Below are positions 1-9,587 of a stretch of 64,000 bases of DNA, in pieces. A program made the position numbers and the translations under genes. Under the pieces are notes generated by a model, which saw nothing but the letters and a program-made list of their open reading frames with translations, ran no database searches and had not been told where the DNA came from. The stretch's first letter is position 1. Each line of letters begins with the position of its first letter. Source of the stretch: Persicobacter diffluens (GTDB taxonomy: Bacteria; Bacteroidota; Bacteroidia; Cytophagales; Cyclobacteriaceae); assembly GCF_036244895.1 (NCBI RefSeq), contig NZ_BQKE01000001.1:2976001-3040000 (forward strand). Direction: 5' to 3'.

Positions 1-83
1 ATTCGATAAAATTAACAATAACAATCTGATAACTAGGTTTTTATATCGACCAACTAAATCTAGCGGTAAATAATTCGGGTTAA
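1..83 (+). repeat. Repeat A (MITE-like), right-end fragment cut by the window edge
   Basis: The last 30 bases or so match the right end of the dispersed repeat A found 13 more times here, ending in AATAATTCGGGTTAA. The left part would lie before base 1. From 84 to 267 the sequence is AT-rich and I recognise nothing in it. Confidence 0.7.
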
Positions 84-267
84 CGCTTTACGAGAGCGCC
101 CTTACAAATTCACTATACTCCAAAATAAATCCTATCTCAAACGTATTTTTTGCGTTTACCCAACATTACTTACACCAAAAATACCTGAACACCATACATT
201 TTTTCATAGTTAAAAACTTAATATAGTGCCAAATAACACCCGCTAAATAGATCTATTCCCAGAAAAA

Positions 268-1461
268 TTACCAGGGTAAATCTTCGAAAGGCCACTCTTC
301 CCCCTCCTCTTCTTCTGCACTCATAAATGCCTCAAATAGATCAAAAGGATTTGACCTCAGTCTAACCTCTTCATTTAGTATTTCACAATGCTCCAACAAG
401 GCCTTTCTGGTCTTCATCCTACTCACTTCAATCGCACACTCGGCTACAGCTTCCATATACTCCACCTTCATGTCCTTAATTTCTTTTTTTCCGGAGCGAA
501 GACTTTCTAAAATGATTGATGAAATAGACTCATATCGAGGGTGATGACACATAGAATGAAGCTTTTGCTTTAATTCCTCAATCTGCTCTTTCAGCACCTG
601 ATTATAAGCCTTTAATTGTTTATCCGTCAAATTTTCTAAATGGTCATTTTCGGCCATCAACCATTTCATTTCCAACCGCAGCAAAGAGGGTAAATCTTTG
701 GTTTTATAGGCCTCGGTCACTTCTTTCATCAACTCCTCTTTTTCTAATCTATCAGCTTCTGAACTGGCCGTATCCGGATGAAGCATTTTGGCCAAAGCGT
801 GATAAATGGATTTAAGGGACCGTAACTTCTCTTTTTCTTCCTGCTGCGCCTCTAATTCCTTTTCAAGTTGACGCTTGGTTTTCTTTTTCGTCTTTTTCTT
901 TGATCCTTCCTCCTGGATACGCCCCTCTATTTGAGCTTTAATTTTGGCTTCCATTTCAGCCATTTTTTCCGGTGATTCCATATCTTCCTTAGTCATCCCG
1001 GAAAAATCCATATCCACCCCAAACATATCAGACATCATCTGCTCCATTTCTCCAAGCATATCCTGTGTTTGCATCTCCATTTCCTCTTCAAAAGTATGGG
1101 GGCTATGTCGGTTAAAAATGGCGATCAGCTCCTCATCCGGATCCTCCAGACTAGAAAAAATGACATCCAAACTGAATAAAGTAGCCTCATTAACCGTCTG
1201 CTTTTGTCCCTTATTATACTTAAAAGATTGATAAATTTTATCCATCTTTTTTACCAACAAAATCTGCTGTTGGGTCAGCTCCTGTTTATGAGCATATACC
1301 TCCTTTTGATAAAGGGCTAACAACTGTTCGAGTCGGTCCTCCTCCTTTCCTATTTTCTTATGCAAATTCTCGATTTGCTTCGTAAACCGATTAAATGCCC
1401 TTTGCTCCTTTGATAGCGTTTCTTTGCTTTTGTTTACTTGAAGAGGTATTATTTTAGACAT
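268..1461 (-). CDS. J-domain-like coiled-coil protein
   Basis: 397 residues, very rich in Glu, Lys and Met, with no signal peptide or membrane segment, so probably cytoplasmic. Residues about 218-265 resemble a DnaJ J-domain: a helix ending in HALAKMLHPDTAS contains the HPD tripeptide needed to stimulate Hsp70 ATPase, followed by a helix with EELMKEVTEAYK. Unlike classical DnaJ the J-domain is internal, flanked by long predicted coiled coils (about 20-75 and 190-215 before it, 270-310 after it), with no zinc-finger or CTD substrate-binding domain. An acidic, methionine-rich stretch lies at about 125-170. It is monocistronic, with repeat A downstream and repeat B upstream. A role as a DnaK co-chaperone is inferred from the HPD motif only. 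Confidence 0.75.
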   Translation of the reverse strand: MSKIIPLQVNKSKETLSKEQRAFNRFTKQIENLHKKIGKEEDRLEQLLALYQKEVYAHKQELTQQQILLVKKMDKIYQSFKYNKGQKQTVNEATLFSLDVIFSSLEDPDEELIAIFNRHSPHTFEEEMEMQTQDMLGEMEQMMSDMFGVDMDFSGMTKEDMESPEKMAEMEAKIKAQIEGRIQEEGSKKKTKKKTKRQLEKELEAQQEEKEKLRSLKSIYHALAKMLHPDTASSEADRLEKEELMKEVTEAYKTKDLPSLLRLEMKWLMAENDHLENLTDKQLKAYNQVLKEQIEELKQKLHSMCHHPRYESISSIILESLRSGKKEIKDMKVEYMEAVAECAIEVSRMKTRKALLEHCEILNEEVRLRSNPFDLFEAFMSAEEEEGEEWPFEDLPW

Positions 1462-1518
1462 AACTATTTATTATTCAAATGATTAAAAGTCAGAAAAGCT
1501 GACTCACCGGAAAGATTT

Positions 1519-1682
1519 AGAGGGTGTTTAAAAGCCAAAATTCGCATCGAAAATATGAAGTACTGCAGTAGCGATACCCGATTATTTTGAGAGAATAACA
1601 TCGCTATTGTTGAGAAATTATCCAAAATCTCCTCCAACAATGCTAATTTACAGCCAGTTGATGTGTTTTTTAAACACGCTCT
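1519..1682 (+). repeat. Repeat B (MITE-like), full copy 1
   Basis: 164 bp bounded by imperfect inverted ends: AGAGGGTGTTTAAAAG on the left and TTTTTTAAACACGCTCT on the right. The inside shares CCCGATTATTTTGAGAGAAT and a following GCTATTGTTGAGA block with the copies at 33871 and 42938. No coding capacity. Confidence 0.75.
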
Positions 1683-1821
1683 TTTATTAATGACAAAAAT
1701 ACAAAGCCTTTTTGGGATTGAAAATAAAAAACGACTAAGCCGCCTTGGTAAAAATCTCCTTTCATGATTTTTCTCTCATGACACTTCTTCTCAGTCAGCT
1801 TCCATTTGGCTCTTTACACAT

Positions 1822-2043
1822 TTTTTTACTCAAATCATGCTACACCAGACTTAATAAATCTAGTCAATGACCTTATCTTCAACTCAATATAGGCACTCCC
1901 TTAGTTTTTTTATTGTCCAAAGTTTGAATGAGCTGACAGCTTCTTATTCATCTGCTTCATTGAAAAAAATTCAAAACAGGGAACTATTCTTTCTTCCAGC
2001 CAGGTAGCTATTCTAGAGCCATAACATGCATAAATCGAGTTTA
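1822..2043 (-). repeat. Repeat A, degraded copy (reverse orientation)
   Basis: Recognisable from the core TTCATCTGCTTCATTG, the AACAGGGAACTATTCTTTC block and a decayed terminus near 2025-2043. The distal end near 1822 is poorly preserved. It ends 15 bp after the stop codon of the M48 protease gene. Confidence 0.55.
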
Positions 2044-2058
2044 TTGATCCCAATTTTT

Positions 2059-4197
2059 CTACTTAAGAATTCGGGAGTTTTCCAACTCCAATTGAAAATC
2101 AGTCAACCTCTTCAATGATAATCCGGTATTAATTCCGACAGTTGCAATTAGTATGTTCAAAAGTTGATTAAGATTAACCATATCGTCTTCCTGCAGGGAA
2201 GAGGTTTTAGAAATATAATTGTCTTCTTTTATATACGCTGCTAAAAACTTCTGATCTTCCTCCCAGTTCAGCTCTTTTATTAATTCATTAGCCGGCAAAA
2301 TTTCAATAGCATTCTTCATTTGTTTTTCAATTGCTGATAGCTCCGCCGCATATTTCCTTTCCTCCTCCTCATTGACTCTTCCTGTGGCAAAAATATGATT
2401 TGTCAAGACCTGAAACTTGAAAATTACCTCCTCCAATTTAGTATAAGTGTCGGTCCAAAAATAATAGGATTGATATTTAGACCACAAAGCTTCTTTTTGT
2501 CCCAAATTTTTGGCTTGATGTAAATGATATTGAACTGCAGCTATGTCTAACTCATCCAACCAGGATTGCAATTCTTCATTTTCCCGCTCAAGATTTTCTA
2601 TTAGTACCTTAGCTTCCTTCCTTTTATATTTCTCTCCATCAAAGTCAAAATATCTATTGGGAATATGCTTATCTCTTATTTGCCCCAGTATCTCTAAATC
2701 AGATAGATTCGACTGTAAATACTTTATTCGCTCTCCATTCTCAAGATTATAAATTTTATCAAATGACAGACAAGTCGTCTCTGAATAAGTTTTTTCCAGC
2801 TCATCCTCTTCTACTTTTCTTAAATATCTCCCGCCATAAAACCCCTTAAATTCCTCCTGAATATTAAACTTATCAATCTCTAACTGAAAAGAATGTTGAT
2901 ACTCCTCATGTGATACTATCGACATAGGTTTTTCCGGAAAACTATTGGTATATAATAGTTCCGTCATTTTAACTTGAATATCCACCGAATTTCGAAATAA
3001 TACCCAAGCTGAATCAGAAATTTCAGGAACCTCAATATTTACTTTATTAATATTTTCCTCTCGTTCGAAATGAGAAGGATGCGAAGCCCACTGGTCCTTC
3101 ACTTCGACCCTTGACTGAACCATATGATTTTTCAGCGCATCCTCTCCTATTTTAACTTGTCCATGATCACCCAGTAGTTGATGGTATTTTGCATAAAAAA
3201 GATGGGTAAATTGGTGATCTAAATATATGTTTCTTGTAAACTTATCCGAAGCCGCCAGCAGGTTCAAATGTTCCAAAGTACTATCAAAAGTGAAAGCGGC
3301 GAAATCAGTTTTTCGTAGTGCATTTTTAAAAGCCTCATTACCACTTACACTTACTGCTATCAGATCCGCGTGATACTCCATCTCACGAGATAACTTCATG
3401 TATGATTTATTGATAATATTATATGCGAACCTCAGCATACTCCTCACCCCTTCCACAAACCAAGAAGTCACCAATGCAAAAAAACCGAATATCCCTCCAG
3501 TTTCAGCCCAACGGGCTAAAGCATTATCCCATTTATCGTACTCATATACTAAATCATAGATCACCCGATTAACGGTATAAATATAACTTCCCACCGCCAT
3601 ACTTTTCTGTGAGAAGTGACCAAACTCATGTGCCAAAATGGCCTTGAACTCACTTACGGTCATCGCATTCACCAAACCCATACCTATTTCTAAATTCTTT
3701 CGAACGGGGAAGAATAGACTCCAAAAACTAGAGTTATAAAAAACCATTGCATTTACCTCAGGGGAAAGAAATATCCTCTTTGGAAAAGGGGTTTTAGTAT
3801 CCCTTGTTAATTGACGAATAAATTCAAATAATTCAGGGTAGTCTTGCTCTTTAATTTCAATTCGTTGAGGGTTATCCTTTTCAGAAGCTGAAAAAATAAA
3901 TTTAATCATAAAAACGAATAACATGAGCCCAAAAAGAAAAAGCCCCCCAGCTACAAGAAGAGTGATCAAAGATGGCTTATTCAACAAAATAAATAGCCCT
4001 CCCATTCCACAGAGCACCAATAAAACCCCAGCCAAGGCTAACAAAAGGAAATAAAAACAAAGAAATAAGACAATTGAGATTATGACGCCAATAACCGCCT
4101 TTTTAAAACCAGAAGAGGGCTGAATAAAATCGTAGTTGGGTAAAATCGGAGACTTCGGATAAAAATTATTTTTCATAATCAAATACGCAGGGATCAT
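2059..4197 (-). CDS. M48 family membrane zinc metalloprotease
   Basis: 712-residue membrane peptidase. Two hydrophobic stretches at about 34-62 and 66-102 anchor it in the inner membrane. The zinc site is HEFGH at 190-194, with the likely third ligand Glu274 in REMEYHADLI, which is the M48 (HtpX/Ste24) arrangement. The roughly 400 residues after the catalytic domain are hydrophilic, Glu/Lys-rich and helical, much longer than in HtpX, as in a group of long M48 proteins seen in Bacteroidota. M48 enzymes cleave misfolded or signal-bearing membrane proteins; the substrate here is unknown. The listed start gives seven residues before a second Met (codon at 4176) that could equally be used; neither has a clear ribosome binding site. 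Confidence 0.9.
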   Translation of the reverse strand: MIPAYLIMKNNFYPKSPILPNYDFIQPSSGFKKAVIGVIISIVLFLCFYFLLLALAGVLLVLCGMGGLFILLNKPSLITLLVAGGLFLFGLMLFVFMIKFIFSASEKDNPQRIEIKEQDYPELFEFIRQLTRDTKTPFPKRIFLSPEVNAMVFYNSSFWSLFFPVRKNLEIGMGLVNAMTVSEFKAILAHEFGHFSQKSMAVGSYIYTVNRVIYDLVYEYDKWDNALARWAETGGIFGFFALVTSWFVEGVRSMLRFAYNIINKSYMKLSREMEYHADLIAVSVSGNEAFKNALRKTDFAAFTFDSTLEHLNLLAASDKFTRNIYLDHQFTHLFYAKYHQLLGDHGQVKIGEDALKNHMVQSRVEVKDQWASHPSHFEREENINKVNIEVPEISDSAWVLFRNSVDIQVKMTELLYTNSFPEKPMSIVSHEEYQHSFQLEIDKFNIQEEFKGFYGGRYLRKVEEDELEKTYSETTCLSFDKIYNLENGERIKYLQSNLSDLEILGQIRDKHIPNRYFDFDGEKYKRKEAKVLIENLERENEELQSWLDELDIAAVQYHLHQAKNLGQKEALWSKYQSYYFWTDTYTKLEEVIFKFQVLTNHIFATGRVNEEEERKYAAELSAIEKQMKNAIEILPANELIKELNWEEDQKFLAAYIKEDNYISKTSSLQEDDMVNLNQLLNILIATVGINTGLSLKRLTDFQLELENSRILK

Positions 4198-4498
4198 GTG
4201 AGCAATAATATCTAAAACTCACCTTAACCCCCTGCTCTAAAAAATTATATATTAATAAAACTATCTCATTTGCTAATAGCAACAAACGTTTTAAAACTAC
4301 AGCAGTATACATCAATCACTTAATAGTGCAAAATTTCAATCAAACTATTTTATCCCTATTTCCCCTATCAAAAAAATCGACACTTTGAGAAGTGTTTTAA
4401 TATGCATACTAATCAATTACAATAACTAATAAAAAAAGTTAATTTGGATAATATCTCACTAATAATACGGGGCTACTGTACTAAATGAGCTCCAATAG

Positions 4499-4651
4499 AT
4501 GTATTATTTTTTTGTAGATTTGAATCAGGATCAAGCCATGGGGGCACAATATACATGGTGGTTAAAAGAGCATGATCAGGGGGCTAATACTTGTATTCAG
4601 ACGACACGAATGGCTTTAATAGGGGTCTTTTCATCTCCAAGCCCAAAGTAA
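4499..4651 (+). CDS. Small ORF of about 50 residues, uncertain
   Basis: An ATG-initiated frame of 50 codons lies in the 460 bp between the protease gene and repeat A. The product is moderately polar, with YTWWLKEHDQGANT in its middle, and resembles no family I know. There is no clear ribosome binding site and it stops 7 bp before repeat A. It could be a small gene or a remnant of a longer one; coding status is doubtful. The rest of 4198-4498 is AT-rich and shows nothing recognisable. Confidence 0.2.
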   Translation: MYYFFVDLNQDQAMGAQYTWWLKEHDQGANTCIQTTRMALIGVFSSPSPK

Positions 4652-4657
4652 AAATGC

Positions 4658-4883
4658 TTTCCCTGATTGTTTCATGCTTAAATCCTCGATAGCTCCTAAG
4701 CGGAAAAATGAAAAAATAATTTCCTATTTTGAGTTTTTCCTACGACGAAGATAAATAGGACAAGTAAGTTCGCTCCTTTTTAAGCTATTTTGGGCTATTA
4801 AAAAATCAGCAATACCAACCACAGCCCCTGGCAATGAATCATTAAAGACACCTATTAAATCTAAGGATGAATAATGCGGCTTA
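4658..4883 (+). repeat. Repeat A, diverged copy
   Basis: Contains CATGCTTAAATCCTCGAT near the left end, the GGAAAAATGAAAAAATAATT block, GGGCTATTAA and a right end reading GAATAATGCGGCTTA. The terminal TTA at 4881-4883 is, on the minus strand, the TAA stop codon of the acetyltransferase gene. Confidence 0.75.
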
Positions 4884-5372
4884 CTCCACCCCGACCACTT
4901 CACTCCTGCGCTCCATCAACACCACATCGCGCCAACGGCCCTCCATTTTCCCCACCCGCTCACGAATACCCAGTTTTCGAAAACCATGTTTAAGGTGCAA
5001 ATGAATACTCCCCTCGTTTTCCGGAAAAATACCCGATTGCAAAGTCCAGATATTTACCGTTTCAGAAGTCTGAATCAAGGCCTTCATCAATTGGCTACCG
5101 AATCCTCTCCCATGGTATTCAGCTGCAATATAAATACTTACTTCTGTTACCCCTGCATAGACGCATCTGCTAGAAACCGGAGAAAGAGCGGCCCAACCCA
5201 CCACCTCCCCTTCTTCTATCCCAACTAATCGACATTTCTCCAAATGACTGGCATTCCACTCCTCCCATTTTGGTGCCGTTTTTTGAAAAGTCGCATTACC
5301 AGTATCCATTCCCTGCTGGTAAATCCGTGACACTTCTTCCCAATGTTCGGGCAATATTTCTATTATTTCCAT
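4881..5372 (-). CDS. GNAT N-acetyltransferase, phosphinothricin acetyltransferase-like
   Basis: 163 residues, the usual length of the Pat/Bar branch of the GNAT superfamily, which transfers acetyl from acetyl-CoA to an amino group. Diagnostic features are TEVSIYIAAEYHGRGFGSQL at about 75-95, whose RGxGS signature binds the CoA pyrophosphate, the early substrate-side segment MDTGNATFQ, and the C-terminal HLHLKHGFRKLGIRERVG typical of the family. Such enzymes can acetylate phosphinothricin, methionine sulfoximine or other amino acids, so the true substrate is open. The stop codon is inside the terminus of repeat A. The next gene upstream (amylase) ends in a terminator, so this gene probably has its own promoter in 5373-5431. 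Confidence 0.88.
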   Translation of the reverse strand: MEIIEILPEHWEEVSRIYQQGMDTGNATFQKTAPKWEEWNASHLEKCRLVGIEEGEVVGWAALSPVSSRCVYAGVTEVSIYIAAEYHGRGFGSQLMKALIQTSETVNIWTLQSGIFPENEGSIHLHLKHGFRKLGIRERVGKMEGRWRDVVLMERRSEVVGVE

Positions 5373-5431
5373 TTTTATGCATTTTATAAATAATCAGCAC
5401 CTAAATAAGAAATAAACAGGATTAACGCAAT

Positions 5432-5468
5432 ATAAAAAAAGGCGAAAAGAAAAACTCCCTTCGCCTTT
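5432..5468 (-). terminator. Rho-independent terminator of the amylase gene
   Basis: On the minus strand AAAGGCGAA pairs with TTCGCCTTT across a 13-base loop and is followed by a run of seven T. It lies 24 bp beyond the distal end of the repeat A copy that separates it from the amylase stop codon. Confidence 0.8.
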
Positions 5469-5491
5469 ACTTTATTCATCCTATTTATTGC

Positions 5492-5715
5492 TTAACCCGA
5501 ATTATTCACCGCCACACTTAATAATCCACCATAAACCCCTAGACTTCATCGTTTTCTGATTAGTTTAATCAAATTACCAATAGCTCAAATTTAGGTATGC
5601 TTGCTTTCTCCTCATTCATCTGCTTCGTTGGAAAAAACTCGAAATAGGAAACTATTCCTTCATTTTTCCCGCCTAGCAGCTAAACGAGGATTTAAGCTTG
5701 AATAATCCGGGTTAA
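5492..5715 (-). repeat. Repeat A, intact copy (reverse orientation)
   Basis: 224 bp starting TTAACCCGAATTATTCACCG and ending GAATAATCCGGGTTAA, with the conserved core CTCATTCATCTGCTTCGTTG. The end at 5715 touches the amylase stop codon (5716-5718) with no gap. Removing the element would bring that stop to within 24 bp of the terminator at 5432-5468, which suggests insertion between a gene and its terminator. Confidence 0.88.
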
Positions 5716-8700
5716 TTAATATTTCATCACCTTGATCAATCGCTGGCTGTCTGATGCCGGCAATCGAAGCAAATACATACCGGTAGGCAGGGCAAGCGAT
5801 GTGGCAGCCTTTCCACCAAAAAAGGTCAATGTTTTTTCCTTTAACAAACTTCCCTGCTGACTATACACCTGCAATAAATAACTTCCTTCCAGCCCCTGAA
5901 CATGTAACTGAAGCTCATCACGGAAAGGGTTTGGATAAGCAAACACTTCCGGTTGCAGTCTCACAAACTCCCGGTTATTGGGAGCGCTCACCCAGCCGTT
6001 ATCATACCAAGACTCCTCACAGACATTTACCAGATCTTCAGTTTGCGCCCCTCCATTGTCATTAAAAATAACATTCGCGCATTCCACTGCCTCCAAAGTA
6101 TACGACCACCAACCATTGCCCTCATCATTCATGGGGACGCCCGGCCAGCTGGTGGTTAAGTTGGTTCCGGTGGTATTCCAATAGTAGAGATAAGGACGCT
6201 GCCAATTATTGTTATTTTTATAATGAACAGTCAAACCTGTTGGAGCATCAAAGGTAAACTGAGCTTCTGCAAGCTCAGAAATACCATTAGCGTTTACGGC
6301 AATGGCTTTTACGGTAGTGGCCGACGTTAATGTAAAAGCATTGGAGTATACTGCTGAGGAGGTGGTCGGTGTACTACCATCAAGGGAGTAATAGATATCC
6401 GCCTGCTGATCAGAAGATAAAGTAACAGCAACACTACCGGATGGAAAATTACCCCCATTCGGCGCAATACGTACCAGCGGTACTTCCGGCAGGGGACAAT
6501 CACCCGGACAACTGTTGTACCATTGATTTTCAGAAAGAACATACCAGCCCTCCGTATTACGGAAGAGGTCATCGGTCTGATTACTGCTACCATCATTAAA
6601 CACAATGCCGACCTCCACACTTTCCTCCACCAAATAAGCATACCATGCTGTACTTCCTTCCTGACTCATTGGAATACCCGGCCATGACGGGAATCCTGCA
6701 AGTGCTGAATTGGCATTCTTATCAAACAGATAAACATATACCTGATTCCAATTATTCGTGTTTTTAAAATGAATATTAAAAGTATCTTCCTGCTCTTCGA
6801 TAGTAATTGTATAGGTCTCATCCACCTGATTGGAATCTCCGGCACTATTCACCGCCACCGCTCTTAATCTGCTGCTGGCCGTAAGATTCAAACTACCCGA
6901 ATATACCGGACTGCCACTACCCGGCTCACTTCCATCCAAGGTATAGTAAATAACGGCGGAAGCATCATCTGCTGATAAAGAAACGGTCACCGAATTAGCA
7001 TACGTTCCTCCTACCGGGCTTATGGATAATATCGGTGGCTCATCCGGTTCAGGACAATCTCCCGGGCATTCATCATACCAGGTACTGTTACTATAATCAT
7101 ACCATCCAGTCATATTCCGCTGCAGGTCATCCGTCTGACTTCCTCCCGCATTACTGAAAATTACACCGAGATTAATAACCTGTTCCGTCTCCACCCTATA
7201 CCAAGGGGTATTGGGTACAACGGTCATACTTATTCCAGGCCAACTATCAAAACCGGAAATAGCAGCGTTCGCATCAAAGTCCCAGATATATAAAGAAGGG
7301 TTATTCCAATTATCCGTATTTTTAAAATATATAGTAATTGGTTCCGGATCACCAATCGTATATCGACCACTCCAAATATTTGAGGTATTTCCATCACCAT
7401 CCACTGCCAAAGCTTTCAAAGTGGTATGTTCTGCAATATTGATAGGAGCACTGTAAACCGAAGAAGAGGTGGTTGGCGTGCTTCCATTGGTGGTATAATA
7501 TATTTTCATACCATTAGGATTAGCCGTAGTCGTCGCACTTAAACTCACGCTCAGCGGATCAGCATACTGCCCGGGCGCGGGATTGGCGCTTACCAATACC
7601 TCTTCTCCCACTTCAAAAGGCTGCCCGATTAATAACATGCCATAAGAGGTTTGGAAAGTAGCATTTCCACCATTCACCGTGGCCGTTGCTCCGGAAAAAT
7701 AGTCTTTCAATAACGTACCATCTTCCCAGGTTCCCCGAACATTCAGGGTATAAGGATTTGCATTCTCTTCAATGCCCATCACCACCATCGTCTTATCTCC
7801 CGAAGTGGAACGACGGAAAATATAAGGCTGATCTGATAATTTCTCATGGCTACCCGCCCCCACAGAAAGATGTTCCCGGCGAAATCTCCCCAGCTTTTGC
7901 CAGTGATTGAGCATATCCATATTGTACTTCGTATGGGCGATATCATTCCAATTCATAAAGGACCGATAGCCGGCATCCCCATAAGTTTGAGGAGAGAAAA
8001 ATGGACGAGCAGACTCATCTCCATAATAAATTTGCACGCCACCCGGCGCCAACATTAAGGTGGTTCCTGCATAAAAAAGATTATCCCGATTATAAGGAGA
8101 AACATCATGGGAGGCGATATAACTTAATATATTAAAACCGGCATCATTATTCACCCTGTTAGCATAATCTGAGAAAATCTGCTCTTGGGACTTACCATCT
8201 AAATCAGTCTTAAAAGCAAAGTTAATCACATTATCAAAACCATTACTGAAATAATAATTCTTCCCATCATACACCGATTGCCCGAATACCTCACCCGTCA
8301 TCCAGAAGTCCAGATCATCCGGCTTCTTGCCCGGATTATTTTGCTTCCACTCCCGTAAAGCCTGCACGCACTGCTCCTTCAGCGCACGCCAAACATCCAC
8401 CTCCACATGCTTGGCCGTATCCACACGAAAGCCGTCAATTCCAAACTCTCGCACCCAATCCACCAGCCATTTAATCAGGTAATAACGGGGAACTCTTGGA
8501 TAGCCTGTACGGTTAAAAAAATCGTTCAGGGAGGCCAATTCCTGATCTTTGATCCCTTCATATTCCCATTTCGACACTAACCATCCCGGCAAATCCACAT
8601 AACCGGAAGTCAGATTCGTCCGCATATCCGGCAAGCCTGCCAGCGGACAATAAATGGTCGCATCTCCCCCTTCACAGTCGGAGCGCACCCAGCTTGAGGG

Positions 8701-9207
8701 CCAGCCAGCATCCTGCCCCGTGGGGTAACCACTATGGTTCAATACGATGTCCATCACCACCCGAATACCATGATCATGGGCAGCATCCACAAATTGTCGA
8801 AATTCCTCTCTCGTCCCCATATTGGCATCCATTTGCCGCCAATCTTTGGTCCAGTAGCCATGATAAGCCCAGGCATTTTCCGCTCCAATTGATCCATGCA
8901 TTTGCTCATAGGGAGCCGTGATCCAAATTGCACTCACGCCCAGGTCATCAAAATATCCCTCATTAATTTTTTGGGTTACCCCGGCAATATCACCTCCCTG
9001 CCAATCCAATTCTCCATTTTGACTATTCCGTTGACGTCCATAGGAGTAATCATTTCCGGTGTTCCCATTATTAAAACGGTCGGTCAGCATAAAATAAACC
9101 GTGGCATTGTCCCAAGAAAAAGGCAGGCTTCTCCCGGATTGCCCCATCACCTGCCCGGACAGCAATAGCACCAGCAGGAGACCAAAAAGGTTGGTAAACT
9201 TTCTCAT
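5716..9207 (-). CDS. Secreted GH13 alpha-amylase with three starch-binding modules and a T9SS sorting domain
   Basis: 1163 residues, hydrolysing alpha-1,4 glucans outside the cell. Signal peptide 1-22 (cleavage after MGQ or nearby). GH13 barrel about 30-530: nucleophile Asp263 in GFRVDTAKH, acid/base Glu306 in MTGEVFG, transition-state Asp368 in ASHDVS, conserved region I in DIVLNHSG. Then three repeats of a chitobiase-type Ig-like domain (about 545-618, 725-803, 915-987), each followed by a CBM26-like starch-binding module (about 622-716, 808-905, 990-1074) marked by YFKNxxNW, WPGxxM and QTDDL. The last 75 residues (from VFAYPNPF to KVMKY) form a type A type IX secretion C-terminal domain, so export to the surface or medium is expected. 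It is divergent from the 9588 regulator. Confidence 0.95.
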   Translation of the reverse strand: MRKFTNLFGLLLVLLLSGQVMGQSGRSLPFSWDNATVYFMLTDRFNNGNTGNDYSYGRQRNSQNGELDWQGGDIAGVTQKINEGYFDDLGVSAIWITAPYEQMHGSIGAENAWAYHGYWTKDWRQMDANMGTREEFRQFVDAAHDHGIRVVMDIVLNHSGYPTGQDAGWPSSWVRSDCEGGDATIYCPLAGLPDMRTNLTSGYVDLPGWLVSKWEYEGIKDQELASLNDFFNRTGYPRVPRYYLIKWLVDWVREFGIDGFRVDTAKHVEVDVWRALKEQCVQALREWKQNNPGKKPDDLDFWMTGEVFGQSVYDGKNYYFSNGFDNVINFAFKTDLDGKSQEQIFSDYANRVNNDAGFNILSYIASHDVSPYNRDNLFYAGTTLMLAPGGVQIYYGDESARPFFSPQTYGDAGYRSFMNWNDIAHTKYNMDMLNHWQKLGRFRREHLSVGAGSHEKLSDQPYIFRRSTSGDKTMVVMGIEENANPYTLNVRGTWEDGTLLKDYFSGATATVNGGNATFQTSYGMLLIGQPFEVGEEVLVSANPAPGQYADPLSVSLSATTTANPNGMKIYYTTNGSTPTTSSSVYSAPINIAEHTTLKALAVDGDGNTSNIWSGRYTIGDPEPITIYFKNTDNWNNPSLYIWDFDANAAISGFDSWPGISMTVVPNTPWYRVETEQVINLGVIFSNAGGSQTDDLQRNMTGWYDYSNSTWYDECPGDCPEPDEPPILSISPVGGTYANSVTVSLSADDASAVIYYTLDGSEPGSGSPVYSGSLNLTASSRLRAVAVNSAGDSNQVDETYTITIEEQEDTFNIHFKNTNNWNQVYVYLFDKNANSALAGFPSWPGIPMSQEGSTAWYAYLVEESVEVGIVFNDGSSNQTDDLFRNTEGWYVLSENQWYNSCPGDCPLPEVPLVRIAPNGGNFPSGSVAVTLSSDQQADIYYSLDGSTPTTSSAVYSNAFTLTSATTVKAIAVNANGISELAEAQFTFDAPTGLTVHYKNNNNWQRPYLYYWNTTGTNLTTSWPGVPMNDEGNGWWSYTLEAVECANVIFNDNGGAQTEDLVNVCEESWYDNGWVSAPNNREFVRLQPEVFAYPNPFRDELQLHVQGLEGSYLLQVYSQQGSLLKEKTLTFFGGKAATSLALPTGMYLLRLPASDSQRLIKVMKY

Positions 9208-9587
9208 AGTAATTTAAATTGAGCTAAAGCAGAAGTACTATTGATGTACTGCTGCATGAAAAAAATCAAAGTGCGACAAGAAGCCTCAGCCTACTGATAG
9301 AGAAAAATGAGTATTACATTTTCGCATTCAAATGAATGACCAGCGGTCTCACAAAGCACTATGCCTTACTTCCTGATTGCAAAATCAATATGAGTAAATC
9401 TGTAAACGCCATCGTTTTATAACTTAAAAATACTTGAAGCGTCCCACTTTCCACCGACCCATTTCATGAATTGAGCCGCAATAACTTCCCCTATCATAAA
9501 TAATTACCATTTTTATCATGGATTGCATCTAATAATTTTCTTTTCCTCATGAAATATTTATTTTAGGTAGTAGTCATTTTTTTACTT
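9208..9587. promoter_or_regulatory. Divergent intergenic region between amylase and its putative regulator
   Basis: 380 bp holding the promoters of both genes. At 9229-9255, 22 to 48 bp upstream of the amylase ATG, GCAGAAGTAC and GTACTGCTGC form an inverted repeat with one mismatch and a 7-base spacer. It is a candidate operator or leader hairpin. I found no perfect TAnnTTTG element in the expected place on either strand. Confidence 0.5.

Noticed and set aside
6327..6641. Alternative frame on the minus strand inside the amylase gene
   Set aside because: Overlaps the CBM26-like modules, whose motifs are unbroken in the main frame.
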